DNA of 64,000 bases. Source: Alicyclobacillus sp. (GTDB lineage: Bacteria; Bacillota; Bacilli; Alicyclobacillales; Alicyclobacillaceae). The position numbers were made by a program, and so were the translations under genes. Location: the NCBI GenBank assembly GCA_023511295.1, contig JAIMBT010000012.1, positions 1 through 64,000 on the forward strand, read 5' to 3'. How positions within the stretch are numbered: position 1 is the stretch's first letter; every line of letters starts with the position of its first letter. Shown piece after piece: positions 53,828-62,814 of this stretch. The notes below the pieces were generated by a model, which was not told the origin of the DNA, searched no databases, and was given only the letters and a program-made list of their open reading frames with translations.

Positions 53828-56800
53828 ATGGAACAAACGGTTGAAAACAGCATGTTACCGTTTACCGACGAAGATCGGTTGGGTACGACGGGAGAGCGGA
53901 TTGTGGCAGATCGCTACCTGCTCAAGGACGTTCAGAAGGAGACCTTGCAGGTCGGTTCCCTGGTCGTCGCTGTGTTGGACAAGAAGCGCGCGTACCACGA
54001 ACTGGCTCGGGTGGTTGCCTTGGACGCGGAGCAGCAGACCGTGACCGTCGAGCTGAAAGACGGTGCAACGGAAGTCTTGCCGTGGCACCAGGTGGACGTA
54101 CTGCTTGAGACCAGTCCTCGGGAGATGTGGCGGCGCGTCGCGCGCGGAGCCGCGGCCGTGACGCGTGACCCCGACCACTGGGCCGAGCAGTTTTACCGCC
54201 TGCAAAGTCATTGGCGTTACGTACCTGGCGGCCGCATCAACGCGTCGATGGGAACGGGTATGCAGACGACGAGTTACAACTGCTTCGTCATCCCGAGCGT
54301 CGGCCCCACCCTGCGGGACTACGCGGAGTCGTTCGGGCAGACGCTGGAGATTCAGGCGCGCAGCGGCGGCGTTGGCATGAATCTGTCCCGGATTCCGCCA
54401 CAGGGCACCTATGTCCCGGTCAGCGACGAGCCGCGCCAGCGGTACCTGCACTTGGTTCTCGACGTGTGGCACGCGGACCTGCTGGACTTTCTGCAACAGG
54501 AATATCCCCACAGCACGAAGGTCGTACGGTTGAACCCGGCGTTCCTGCGGGCGGTCGAAGAGGACGAGGTGTGGCGGTTCCAATTCCCGGACACGTCGGT
54601 GCCGGGGTATGACGAGCGGTGGAACGGGCGTCTCGAAGACTGGGTGGCCGCAGGGCTCCCTGTGGTGGACAACGGCACGGTGAAGGCGCGCGAGCTCTAC
54701 GACCAGATTCTCGAGAGCGGTGCCGTCGCCGTGTCCGACCTGGCGGGGTCTCAGTTGTACCCCGGTGACCAGCGCAACACCATCGCGTCGACGCTCGGCG
54801 ACATGTGGGAGCGCATGCGGGAGGGGCGGCGCGTGACGCTGGTTCTGTCGTCGCTGCGTCCGCGTTACAGCTATGTGCGCGGTGTCAACGGCCGCAGCTC
54901 CGGCGCCTATTCGTGGGGCCTTCTGTACGACAAAGGGAATCAGGTGTTCGGCGACGGGTTTGGGCCGGTTGGGGTTGGCGAAATTATGAGCGTCGGCTGC
55001 CAACTCACGCTGCAGGGGGGCTCGCGCCGCGGGGCGTTGATGCTCATCTTGAACGACCGCCACGCGGACATCCTGAAGTTCATTCGCTGCAAGCAGGTGG
55101 ATGGCGTCATCACGGGGGCGAACATCTCCGTCGGCGTATCCGAGCGGTTCATGGAGGCCAAGGAGAAAGGCGAACCGTGGCCCATCGGGTTCGTCCCAAC
55201 CAGTCACTGGTCCACCTTCAGCGGTGATTTCGACCAGTGGGTCAACGATGGGAAGCCGTTCGAGGAGACCGCAACCCTGCCTGCCGATGCCTTGTGGGAT
55301 GAGTTGGTGTTGTCCGCGTGGAAATCGGCCGAACCGGGCGTCGTCTTTTTGGGCCGTGCGAACCGGATGAGCAATTCATGGTACTTCAACCCGCTCGTCG
55401 CGACGAATCCTTGCGGAGAACAGCCGCTGCCGGCAAACGGCATCTGTAACCTCGGAGCGGTCGTGTTGAGCCGGTTTACGGCCGGGTTTGCAGACAGCGG
55501 CCGAACCATCTCGTTCCAGGATTCGAAGAAAGAGGCGTACATCCGCGGCTTGCTCGCAAAACACTTTGACGCCGAACAGGCGGAATTCTTGCTGCACCAT
55601 ATCCGCTGGGAGGAATTGGAGGAAACGACGAGGCTCGGGATTCGGTTCCAGGACGCCGTGATCGACGCGACGTATTATCCATTCGAAGAAAACCGCGTCA
55701 ATCAGATGAGTGAGCGGCGAGTCGGACTGGGCATCATGGGTTTGCACGACCTGCTGCTCTTTTGCGGGATTCGCTACGGTTCGGACGACTCGGTGCGCCT
55801 GATTGACGTGTTGCTCGGGATGATGGCGGAATGGGCCTACCTCGAGTCGGTGGAACTGGCGAAGGAGAACGGGCCGTTCCCGAAGTTTGAGGCGGAGAAG
55901 TTCCTGCAATCCGGTTTCATGCAGCAGATGGCGGCCGAGCGGCCCCACGTTGTGGAGGCCATCCGACAGCACGGCGTCCGAAACGTCACCACGATGACCA
56001 TCGCGCCAACCGGGACGACGGGTACGATGGTCGGTTGCTCGACCGGCTGTGAGCCATACTACGCGTGGTCGTACTTCCGCAACTCGCGGCTTGGGATGTT
56101 CGAAGAGAACGCGTCCATCGTCCAGGAGTACATGGACGCACACCCCGGTCAGCCGCTGCCGGAGTACTTCGTGACGGCGATGCAGCTCACGCCAGAGGAA
56201 CACGTCCGGGTCCAGGGTGCATTGCAAAAGTGGATTGACAGTTCGATTTCGAAGACCTGTAACGCACCGAACGACTACACCGTGGATGACACGCGGCGAC
56301 TCTACGACTTGGCCTACAAGCTCGGGTGCAAGGGTGTGACCATCTACCGCGACGGGTCTCGCTCTGAACAGGTGTTGAGCCTCAAAGCGGAGGATGCCGA
56401 CCGGACGGGCAAGGGACCGGAAGCGGAGGACGCCCCAGCTGCGGAGGGCGCACGGTCCGTCAACCGGGGCGTGGAGGATGCACCCGTGGTGGATGCTACT
56501 TATCGCAAGCGAAACCGGCCGGATGTCCTGTACGGAGCGACGTATCGGAAGAACACGCCGCTCGGCAAAGCGTACATCACCATCAACGATGACCCTGACG
56601 AGCATGTCGCGTTGGAGATGTTCGTCAACATCGGCAAGGCAGGCAGCGACGTGTACGCGAGCAACGAGGCGTTGGGCCGGGCCATTACGCTGTACTTGCG
56701 TGACTCCCGCAATCCGAACAAGGAAGCGGAACTGGTGCGGCACTTCTCCGGAATCGGTGGGTCCAGCTCTGTCGGCTTCGGCGCGCAGCGGATTACATCT

Positions 56801-57037
56801 GTACCGGACGCCATCGCCAAGGCGCTGATTGAGCACTCGGAGACGTTTCCGCTGCGCAAGACCGCATTTCGGGAATGGGCGACATCAGGAGAGGAAACCG
56901 TGACGGTCGCTGACGAAAAGCCAGCACTTCGCAACTTCACGCTGGCGAAGGATCTGTGTCCCAACTGTCACCAACACAGCTTGGTTCACACGGGTGGCTG
57001 TTATGAATGTGAGGCGTGCGGATACAGTAAGTGCTAG
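53828..57037 (+). CDS. nrdJ: Adenosylcobalamin-dependent ribonucleotide reductase (class II)
   Basis: 1069 residues. The N-terminus has TGERIVADRYLLKD plus a small beta domain usual in Bacillales NrdJ (KETLQVGSLVVAVLDKKRAY). The barrel has YVPGGRINASMGTGMQTTSY, RSGGVGMNLSRIPPQGT, CQLTLQGGSRRGALM, FNPLVATNPCGEQPLPANGI (active-site Cys and Glu), TTGTMVGCSTGCEPYYAWSY and KLGCKGVTIYRDGSR. The C-terminus ends CPNCHQHSLVHTGGCYECEA then CGYSKC, the redox-active/zinc tail. It makes deoxyribonucleotides without oxygen dependence. Starts at 53813 and 53822 are also in frame; GAGG fits 53828 best. Confidence 0.95.
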   Translation: MEQTVENSMLPFTDEDRLGTTGERIVADRYLLKDVQKETLQVGSLVVAVLDKKRAYHELARVVALDAEQQTVTVELKDGATEVLPWHQVDVLLETSPREMWRRVARGAAAVTRDPDHWAEQFYRLQSHWRYVPGGRINASMGTGMQTTSYNCFVIPSVGPTLRDYAESFGQTLEIQARSGGVGMNLSRIPPQGTYVPVSDEPRQRYLHLVLDVWHADLLDFLQQEYPHSTKVVRLNPAFLRAVEEDEVWRFQFPDTSVPGYDERWNGRLEDWVAAGLPVVDNGTVKARELYDQILESGAVAVSDLAGSQLYPGDQRNTIASTLGDMWERMREGRRVTLVLSSLRPRYSYVRGVNGRSSGAYSWGLLYDKGNQVFGDGFGPVGVGEIMSVGCQLTLQGGSRRGALMLILNDRHADILKFIRCKQVDGVITGANISVGVSERFMEAKEKGEPWPIGFVPTSHWSTFSGDFDQWVNDGKPFEETATLPADALWDELVLSAWKSAEPGVVFLGRANRMSNSWYFNPLVATNPCGEQPLPANGICNLGAVVLSRFTAGFADSGRTISFQDSKKEAYIRGLLAKHFDAEQAEFLLHHIRWEELEETTRLGIRFQDAVIDATYYPFEENRVNQMSERRVGLGIMGLHDLLLFCGIRYGSDDSVRLIDVLLGMMAEWAYLESVELAKENGPFPKFEAEKFLQSGFMQQMAAERPHVVEAIRQHGVRNVTTMTIAPTGTTGTMVGCSTGCEPYYAWSYFRNSRLGMFEENASIVQEYMDAHPGQPLPEYFVTAMQLTPEEHVRVQGALQKWIDSSISKTCNAPNDYTVDDTRRLYDLAYKLGCKGVTIYRDGSRSEQVLSLKAEDADRTGKGPEAEDAPAAEGARSVNRGVEDAPVVDATYRKRNRPDVLYGATYRKNTPLGKAYITINDDPDEHVALEMFVNIGKAGSDVYASNEALGRAITLYLRDSRNPNKEAELVRHFSGIGGSSSVGFGAQRITSVPDAIAKALIEHSETFPLRKTAFREWATSGEETVTVADEKPALRNFTLAKDLCPNCHQHSLVHTGGCYECEACGYSKC

Positions 57038-57099
57038 TCCGACGCGAGCGGTGCGGTGGCGACCCGCTGGGCGGATTTGCTCGAAGCCGCGATACGGGA

Positions 57100-57134
57100 A
57101 CGACCCCACAGAGCGTGATGCCCTGTGGGGTCGT
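57100..57134. terminator. Hairpin between nrdJ and the YjcZ-like gene
   Basis: ACGACCCCACAG (57100-57111) pairs with CTGTGGGGTCGT (57123-57134) across an 11-base loop. It lies 63 bases after the nrdJ stop and also downstream of the convergent YjcZ-like gene, so it probably ends both transcripts. No T-run follows. Confidence 0.6.
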
Positions 57135-57191
57135 CGTGTCGCGACTGCGACGGTGCACGTCTGTATCGCACCGGCACGGGCTGCCGAATGC

Positions 57192-57302
57192 TCAGTATGC
57201 GGCGCCCGCAGCGCCCGCCGCCGGGACGAAGAGGAAGAACAGCACGAAGATGATCAAAAACACGACCGCCCAACGCGTGTAGCCACCAAAGACACCATAC
57301 AT
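57192..57302 (-). CDS. YjcZ-like tiny sporulation-associated protein
   Basis: 36 residues: MYGVFGGYTRWAVVFLIIFV then LFFLFVPAAGAAGAAY. A Gly/Tyr start, one hydrophobic helix and a small-residue tail are the pattern of YjcZ-type proteins made in spores of Bacillales. ATG 57302 follows AAGGAGG by eight bases, a very strong ribosome site. CATACGGTA about 75 bases upstream resembles a sigma-K -10 but no paired -35 is clear. It is too short for most gene callers. Confidence 0.7.
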   Translation of the reverse strand: MYGVFGGYTRWAVVFLIIFVLFFLFVPAAGAAGAAY

Positions 57303-57527
57303 ATTTGCATCCTCCTTCGCACAATGGCCGCTTCAGGGTGCATCCTGAGGCAGCTGAGCTTGGTAAGACACCATTACCGTATGACGGGGGCAGGGAGGGG
57401 GCGCGGGCACGTGTCCCGACTCCGTTCTTCTCTATGTCGACTTGGGCCGACGGCCGGGGGCGGATTCCTGACGATGCGCCGGACCGCACGGTTCGCCTGG
57501 CCGTCGTCCGGGGAAAGGAGATAGACC

Positions 57528-58268
57528 ATGTCGGAAAAGCCGCAGCGGATCGACAAGTTGTTGAGTCACGTCGGATTTGGGTCGCGGAAGGACATCAGAG
57601 CTCTGGTCAAGGCCGGCCGGGTTCTCGTCAACGGGGACGTGGTGCGGGACCCGGGCCGGCACGTCGTACCGGATGTGGACGACATCACGGTGGACGGCGA
57701 GACGGTCGTGTACAGAGCGTTTGTCTACCTGATGATGAACAAACCCCCCGGTGTCGTCTCCGCCACGGAAGACCTGCGTGACCGGACGGTCACCGATCTG
57801 CTCGAACCGCACTGGCAAGCGTTTGAACCGTTTCCGGTCGGGCGTCTGGACAAGGACACCGAGGGACTTCTGCTGCTCACGAACGACGGCCAACTCGCGC
57901 ACCGACTCCTCTCCCCGCGGCGCCACGTTCCGAAGCGCTACTACGCCGAGGTGGCGGGCGAGGTCACGCGGGCGGACGTGGAGGCGTTTCGCGCCGGTTT
58001 GGAGCTCGACGACGGGTATCGAACCCTGCCTTCCGAACTGTCCATCCAGTCTATGGGCCAACACGCTTGCGTCGAAGTCACGCTGTATGAGGGCAAGTAC
58101 CACCAGGTCAAGCGCATGTTTGAAGCCGTCGGCAAACGCGTGGTCTACCTGAAGCGGTTGTCGATGGGGAGTCTCACACTGGACCCGCTGCTCCCGGTCG
58201 GCGCGGTTCGCGAGTTGACCGACGACGAGCTGGTCAGGCTGCGAACCGACGCTGGCCTTGAGGTATAG
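57528..58268 (+). CDS. RsuA/RluB-family 16S/23S rRNA pseudouridine synthase
   Basis: 246 residues. An S4 RNA-binding domain (RIDKLLSHVGFGSRKDIRAL) precedes the catalytic domain with VYLMMNKPPGVVSATEDLRD and FEPFPVGRLDKDTEGLLLLT (catalytic Asp), then YEGKYHQVKRMFEAVGKRVV. The GRLDKDTEGLLLLTNDG string is the RsuA signature, so U516 of 16S rRNA is the likely target; RluB-type activity is the alternative. GGAAAGGAG precedes the ATG. Confidence 0.9.
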   Translation: MSEKPQRIDKLLSHVGFGSRKDIRALVKAGRVLVNGDVVRDPGRHVVPDVDDITVDGETVVYRAFVYLMMNKPPGVVSATEDLRDRTVTDLLEPHWQAFEPFPVGRLDKDTEGLLLLTNDGQLAHRLLSPRRHVPKRYYAEVAGEVTRADVEAFRAGLELDDGYRTLPSELSIQSMGQHACVEVTLYEGKYHQVKRMFEAVGKRVVYLKRLSMGSLTLDPLLPVGAVRELTDDELVRLRTDAGLEV

Positions 58269-58320
58269 GCCCTCGGGAATCGCACACGCTACACCTCAAA
58301 AAGGGGGGCGGTGTGTGGCG

Positions 58321-59088
58321 ATGAAAGGACGCGGAATCCGCCGAGGCGCTTGGATTTCGATGATGTCCACCGCGGCGGCGGTGTGGATGGCTGTGTTCTC
58401 TCTGGAGCCGGCGGCTGCGTTTACCGCGCGGGACTTGATGTACGGCAGCCGCGGTTACGACGTCGACGAACTGCAGAATCGGTTGAAATACGATGGCTAC
58501 TACCACGGTAAGGTGGATGGGATCTTCGGGTGGAAGACGTATTGGGCGGTTCGCAACTTCCAGTACAACTTTGGGATGAAGGTCACCGGTTACGTCGATA
58601 TGGCCACCAAGATGAAGCTGGTGGCGGCGACACAGGGCTGGCATTACCAGCCTGCGAACAGCAGTGGTGCAGGGGGGAGCACCGGATCAAACAGCGGCAG
58701 TGACACCACGGCACTGGCACCGGTGGGGAACCTGAGCAGTTCGGACCTGAACCTGATGGCGCACACGGTGTACGCGGAAGCCCGCGGCGAACCGTTTGAA
58801 GGGCAGGTCGCCGTGGCGGCGGTCATTCTCAACCGCTTGCAAAGCCCGAAGTTCCCAAACACAATTCCAGGAATCATCTATCAGCCCGGTGCGTTTACGT
58901 CCGTCTCTGACGGCCAGATCAACCTGCAGCCAAACGCAGAGGCGATGAAGGCCGTGATGGATGCGGTTCACGGGTGGGACCCGTCACACGGTGCTCTGTA
59001 CTACTTTAACCCGGCCACGGCCACCAGCTCTTGGATTTGGTCCCAGCCGGAGATCACGAAGATTGGGGATCACATCTTCTTGGCCTGA
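58321..59088 (+). CDS. sleB: Spore cortex-lytic enzyme SleB-type
   Basis: 255 residues. A signal peptide (to AAA, residue 32) is followed by a peptidoglycan-binding domain (YDVDELQNRLKYDGYYHGKV, DGIFGWKTYWAVRNFQ) and a Ser/Gly linker. The Hydrolase_2 domain has NLMAHTVYAEARGEPFEGQV (catalytic Glu) and YQPGAFTSVSDGQINLQPNA. SleB is a lytic transglycosylase that degrades spore cortex during germination and supports an endospore-forming host. ATG 58321 is preferred; GTG 58315 is close. The usual partner ypeB is not downstream. Confidence 0.93.
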   Translation: MKGRGIRRGAWISMMSTAAAVWMAVFSLEPAAAFTARDLMYGSRGYDVDELQNRLKYDGYYHGKVDGIFGWKTYWAVRNFQYNFGMKVTGYVDMATKMKLVAATQGWHYQPANSSGAGGSTGSNSGSDTTALAPVGNLSSSDLNLMAHTVYAEARGEPFEGQVAVAAVILNRLQSPKFPNTIPGIIYQPGAFTSVSDGQINLQPNAEAMKAVMDAVHGWDPSHGALYYFNPATATSSWIWSQPEITKIGDHIFLA

Positions 59089-59204
59089 TGTCGACTCGGG
59101 TGTGCTCTGGTGTCCGCTTCATTACGTTGCTAAAATGAATACGGAATCGGACAAAACCGACGGCGAACAACAGACACGCATCAGAGACGAGGGGGTCTTC
59201 GAAT

Positions 59205-59714
59205 TTGGCCGAATCGAAGCTGCATCAGCCGTTCGTTGAATTCGAGCAGCTGATGGAGCGCTTCGCCCGTTTGACGCACCAGCGGTTGGCGGCGAAGAAA
59301 GGGGGACTGACGGGCAGCCAGATCTTCATCCTCCGTTTTTTAGAGCCCCGAGACTTCGCGAAGGCGTCTGACCTGGCCCGCGTATCCGGCCTCAGTCCGG
59401 GTGCGGTCACCCAGGTGTGCGACGAACTGGTGAAAGAGGGGTACGTGGAGCGGACGCGTTCCCAGGATGACCGGCGGGTGGTTCACATCTCCATCACGCC
59501 GCCGGGGCGCGAAATGCTAGATCAACTCGTCGCCGAGCGGCGCGCCCACATTCGCTGGATCTTTGAACAACTTGGAGCCGAGGACGCGACGGAGTTTGTA
59601 CGCATTGTCCGGCGGATTGTCGACCTGCTCGAGCGCGAGGTCGGCGGCGGAGACGACCGGGACGGGACGGATGCACCGTCGCATCCGGTGACATCCGATG
59701 GAGGGAGAGGGTGA
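59205..59714 (+). CDS. MarR-family transcriptional regulator
   Basis: 169 residues. The winged-helix core is LTGSQIFILRFLEPRDFAKA, SDLARVSGLSPGAVTQVCDE, LVKEGYVERTRSQDDRRVVH, then ISITPPGREML, the MarR signature with the DDRR wing. A TTG start at 59205 follows GAGGGGG by about ten bases; no ATG fits. It ends five bases before the dehydrogenase gene, so both are likely in one transcript. The effector is unknown. Confidence 0.92.
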   Translation: MAESKLHQPFVEFEQLMERFARLTHQRLAAKKGGLTGSQIFILRFLEPRDFAKASDLARVSGLSPGAVTQVCDELVKEGYVERTRSQDDRRVVHISITPPGREMLDQLVAERRAHIRWIFEQLGAEDATEFVRIVRRIVDLLEREVGGGDDRDGTDAPSHPVTSDGGRG

Positions 59715-59718
59715 CGTC

Positions 59719-60588
59719 GTGAACATCGGATGGATTGGACTCGGCAACATGGGGGTGCCGATGGTCCGGAACGCTGCGAAGGCGGGATTCAACGTCCGCG
59801 CCTACAACCGAACCGAACGCACGTTTGACCTTGGTCCTGCAACGCGTGCGGCTTCTATCCGGGATGCCGTCACAGCAGCGGACGTCGTTGGCATCATGGT
59901 GTCGGACGCGGCGGCTGTCGAGGCGGTGGTCTTCGATGCGGACGGCGTCTGTGCTCACGCCCGCCCCGGCACGTTGGTGGTGAACTTCAGCACCATCGGC
60001 GTCGACGAAACCCGTGCACTGGCGCTGCGGGCTGCCGATGCAGGGCTGGAATGGCTGGATGCCCCGGTTTCCGGTTCGGTTGGACCGGCGAACGACGCCA
60101 AGTTGGTGGTGCTCGCTGGCGGTTCCGAGGCCGCATTTGAACGCGTGCGGCCGTGGTTGCTGACGATGTCGAAACAGGCGTTTCACCTGGGACCTGTCGG
60201 TAGCGGCGCGGCCATGAAGCTGCTCGTCAACGCTTACCTTGGCGCGGTTGTCGCCACCGCATCGGAGTGCATGGCAGTCGCCGAGAAGGCTGGGTTGGGT
60301 CAAAACCGCTGGCTGGAGGTCATCCGTGAAACGGCGATGTGGTCCCCCATCCTTGCGGGCAAACAGGCTCTGTGGGAGGCGCGCGATTACCCGCAGGCCT
60401 TCGCGCTCAAACATATGAACAAGGACCTCGCGTTGATGTCCCGGTATGCTTCCACGCTGTCTGCTGCCGTTCCTGCCCTGACGGCGGTGTGGCAAGCCTA
60501 CCTCGAAGGCGTTGCAAGTGACTGGGCTGAACACGATATGTCCGCCGTCTTGGAAGTGGCGTTGCGGCACGCTGGGGTGACGCCGTGA
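59719..60588 (+). CDS. 3-hydroxyisobutyrate dehydrogenase-like NAD(P) oxidoreductase
   Basis: 289 residues. The Rossmann start NIGWIGLGNMGVPMVRNAAK is followed by NFSTIGVDETRALALRAADA, GLEWLDAPVSGSVGPANDAK (substrate motif), and VGSGAAMKLLVNAYLGAVVA with the catalytic Lys. The beta-hydroxyacid dehydrogenase family includes glyoxylate reductases and tartronate semialdehyde reductases, so the substrate is uncertain. GTG 59719 follows GGAGGGAGAGG. It overlaps the next gene by four bases. Confidence 0.9.
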   Translation: MNIGWIGLGNMGVPMVRNAAKAGFNVRAYNRTERTFDLGPATRAASIRDAVTAADVVGIMVSDAAAVEAVVFDADGVCAHARPGTLVVNFSTIGVDETRALALRAADAGLEWLDAPVSGSVGPANDAKLVVLAGGSEAAFERVRPWLLTMSKQAFHLGPVGSGAAMKLLVNAYLGAVVATASECMAVAEKAGLGQNRWLEVIRETAMWSPILAGKQALWEARDYPQAFALKHMNKDLALMSRYASTLSAAVPALTAVWQAYLEGVASDWAEHDMSAVLEVALRHAGVTP

Positions 60589-61091
60589 GGCGGGCCGTCG
60601 TGTTGGACCGGGATGGCGTCATCAACGACAACCAACACCCCGTGAACAGGCCAGAGGAACTCACCTTGTTTCCCGGCGCCGCATCCGCCATCGCCCGGCT
60701 GAATCAAGCCGGGTTGTTGGTCTGTGTGGCGACGAACCAGGGGGGTGTCGGCCTCGGATACATGACCGAGGAGGCCTTGAACGCCGTTCATGCGCGCATG
60801 CGGGCTTTGCTCGCCGAATCGGGCGCTCGAATCGACGCACTGCAGGCATGCATCCATCCGCCGGACGCGGGATGTGCGTGTCGCAAACCCCAGCCCGGGA
60901 TGCTGTTGGCGCTGCAACGGGAGCTCGGGTTTTCCGCGGCCGACAGTTTCATGGTGGGAGACCGCGAGACGGACGTGGAAGCGGGGATGGCCGCGGGGAT
61001 GCGGACCATCCGAATTGGTCCTGGGGCGACGGCGGCTGACTTCCAGGCTGCGGATTTGCCAGCCGCTGTCGCGTACATCCTCCGCGCGTAG
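60585..61091 (+). CDS. HAD-IIIA phosphatase (GmhB-like)
   Basis: 168 residues. RRAVVLDRDGVINDNQHPVN (motif I), VCVATNQGGVGLGYMTEEAL, ACIHPPDAGCACRKPQPGML (zinc-binding Cys residues and motif III Lys), and SFMVGDRETDVEAGMAAGMR (motif IV) match the D-glycero-D-manno-heptose-1,7-bisphosphate phosphatase family. Heptose synthesis genes are not nearby, so a related sugar phosphate is possible. GTG 60585 overlaps the previous stop. Confidence 0.88.
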   Translation: MRRAVVLDRDGVINDNQHPVNRPEELTLFPGAASAIARLNQAGLLVCVATNQGGVGLGYMTEEALNAVHARMRALLAESGARIDALQACIHPPDAGCACRKPQPGMLLALQRELGFSAADSFMVGDRETDVEAGMAAGMRTIRIGPGATAADFQAADLPAAVAYILRA

Positions 61092-61122
61092 CGGCGCGCG
61101 AAGCGCCCGGCTCGACGCCGGC

Positions 61123-62532
61123 TCAGCCCGGGTCGGAGAGCAGCCAGTCTGCGATAAAGCCGACGCCGCCGCCCGATACGGAGACTTCGTCCCAAGAACC
61201 GGATGTCCCCAAGACCTCCACCGAAGCACCGCCAGCGACCGACGCGATGATGGGGTAGGTGGTGTCGGGACCGGATCGAATATTGGCTCCTTCGGGCGGC
61301 ACGAGCATCGGATGAGGCGCCGTGGGTTGAACGGGGAAGGCGCCTCCGCTCGACCCGGCGGTGCCAGATTCGTTCTGTCCGTCCGCTTCTGGGCTCGTCG
61401 AGGCAGCGCTCGCAGCGTTGGCGCTGTTCCCGGACGAGGGACCGGGCGATGCCGCTTGGTTTCCGCCTCCTTCGGCGGATGACGATGCGGGAGGTGCCCA
61501 GTTGGCTGTGACCGTGGGGTCCTGTATCGGGTTCTTCTGAACCACACCGGCGGTGAAGAACTGGTTGGACACGTACTTCGCCTCGAGCGGATTGACAATC
61601 CAGTAGCTCTCATCTCCCGGGATCTTCGGGTCCGGGTTGTGAAACGACCCGGGCAGCGTCTCCGTGATGATGTCATACCCCTTGTACTGCTCGGCGTGGG
61701 ACGCCAACTGGAGGACGTTCAGCATCGACATGTCCGTATCGAGCGTGCCCCAGAACTCCCGGATGAGTGTGGGCAGTTGCACGATATTGGATGGCTGCAG
61801 TAACTTTTGCGTCAGCGCGCGAAGAAACGCCTGCTGGCGCTCCGTACGGCCGATATCGCCGAGGGCGTCGTGGCGAAACCGCACGAATCCGAGCGCCTGT
61901 TGACCGTTCAGGGTCTGTACACCGGGGCGCAGGTTGATGAGGTTGTACTGCTTGTCCCCAGTGTTATAGTACATCCGCTCCGGCACGTTCACCGTGACCC
62001 CGTGGATGGTGTTGATGATGTCGACCAGCCCTCCGAAATGAGTGAGGGCGTAGTGGTCGATAGGCTGTCCTGTCAGGCCTGTCACCAGGTTCTCAAGCAG
62101 AGCCGGCCCACCGAGGGAGAGCGCTTCGTTGATTTTGGCGTAGGAGCCGTCCGGATACAGCACCTTCGTGTCGCGGGGGATTGACATCAGGGCGATCCGG
62201 TGGTCAGCGGGATCAATACTGGCCAAGATGAGCGAGTCGGTGTTGCCGCCTGTCTCACCCGGGCGCGTGTCGGTCCCAATCAACAGCACGTTCAGCCGGC
62301 CGTCCTCTTCGGCAGGAGGACCCGCTGTATCGTTGGTGGATTTCGCTGCCGTGTCGATACCCGGGAACTTCGGATAGGCAACGTGGTGCGTCAGCGGCCG
62401 CGTCATCCAGTAATATCCTCCGGCGCCGAGTGCGACCACGACGGCCGCTATCGATCCGCCCATCCACAAAACCCGGCGCCTCGAGTTGCGTTCCTTTTCC
62501 TCACGGCGTTTGCGCGCATGGCGTCCTGCCAA
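61123..62532 (-). CDS. LytR-CpsA-Psr (LCP) family protein with C-terminal SH3 domain
   Basis: About 469 residues. A basic cytoplasmic start (MAGRHARKRREEKERNSRRR) and one helix (VLWMGGSIAAVVVALGAGGY) anchor the LCP domain: LNVLLIGTDTRPGETGGNTD, SLILASID, RIALMSIPRDTKVLYPDGSY and QALGFVRFRHDALGDIGRTE. A Ser/Gly-rich linker and an SH3_3 domain (EGANIRSGPDTTYPIIASVA) follow. LCP enzymes attach undecaprenyl-linked polymers to peptidoglycan outside the cell, possibly including the polymer from the EPS cassette. The TTG start 62532 is chosen because GGGAG is eight bases upstream; GTG 62541 is an alternative. Confidence 0.92.
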   Translation of the reverse strand: MAGRHARKRREEKERNSRRRVLWMGGSIAAVVVALGAGGYYWMTRPLTHHVAYPKFPGIDTAAKSTNDTAGPPAEEDGRLNVLLIGTDTRPGETGGNTDSLILASIDPADHRIALMSIPRDTKVLYPDGSYAKINEALSLGGPALLENLVTGLTGQPIDHYALTHFGGLVDIINTIHGVTVNVPERMYYNTGDKQYNLINLRPGVQTLNGQQALGFVRFRHDALGDIGRTERQQAFLRALTQKLLQPSNIVQLPTLIREFWGTLDTDMSMLNVLQLASHAEQYKGYDIITETLPGSFHNPDPKIPGDESYWIVNPLEAKYVSNQFFTAGVVQKNPIQDPTVTANWAPPASSSAEGGGNQAASPGPSSGNSANAASAASTSPEADGQNESGTAGSSGGAFPVQPTAPHPMLVPPEGANIRSGPDTTYPIIASVAGGASVEVLGTSGSWDEVSVSGGGVGFIADWLLSDPG

Positions 62533-62741
62533 TCCGTTCACTCCCTGGTTCAAGACGATACGTGGGTTCTGATCTCGCTTCTCACCGAGTGCGAGAAAGC
62601 GGGGGCACGGGACCTCAGGTGTCAGTTTTTGTCCTTTATTGTCAGCGATTGCTCCCATTGTACACGGAAACGCTTTCCACCGAAAGTTCCTGGAAGTGAT
62701 TCGGCGACGACGGTGACCACCCGCTCGGGTCAGAAAGCAGG

Positions 62742-62750
62742 TGATATAAT
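62742..62750 (+). promoter_or_regulatory. Extended -10 promoter
   Basis: TGATATAAT (62742-62750) is a perfect extended -10 element, 65 bases before the small membrane gene at 62815. No strong -35 is visible. Confidence 0.5.
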
Positions 62751-62814
62751 GGAACGGTAGACTCGGGATGTTGTGCCACGTGGCACAGCGGCCTGTAGAC
62801 AAAGGAGAAGTTGC

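Noticed and set aside
53828-54120. Extra beta domain near the NrdJ N-terminus taken as an intein or novel insert
   Set aside because: The string after RYLLKD (KETLQVGSLVVAV...) has the same position and pattern as the small domain of Bacillales-type NrdJ proteins; no intein splice motifs are present.
53855-55207. 450-residue minus-strand ORF across nrdJ
   Set aside because: Same reason: antisense shadow of a conserved gene in high-GC DNA.
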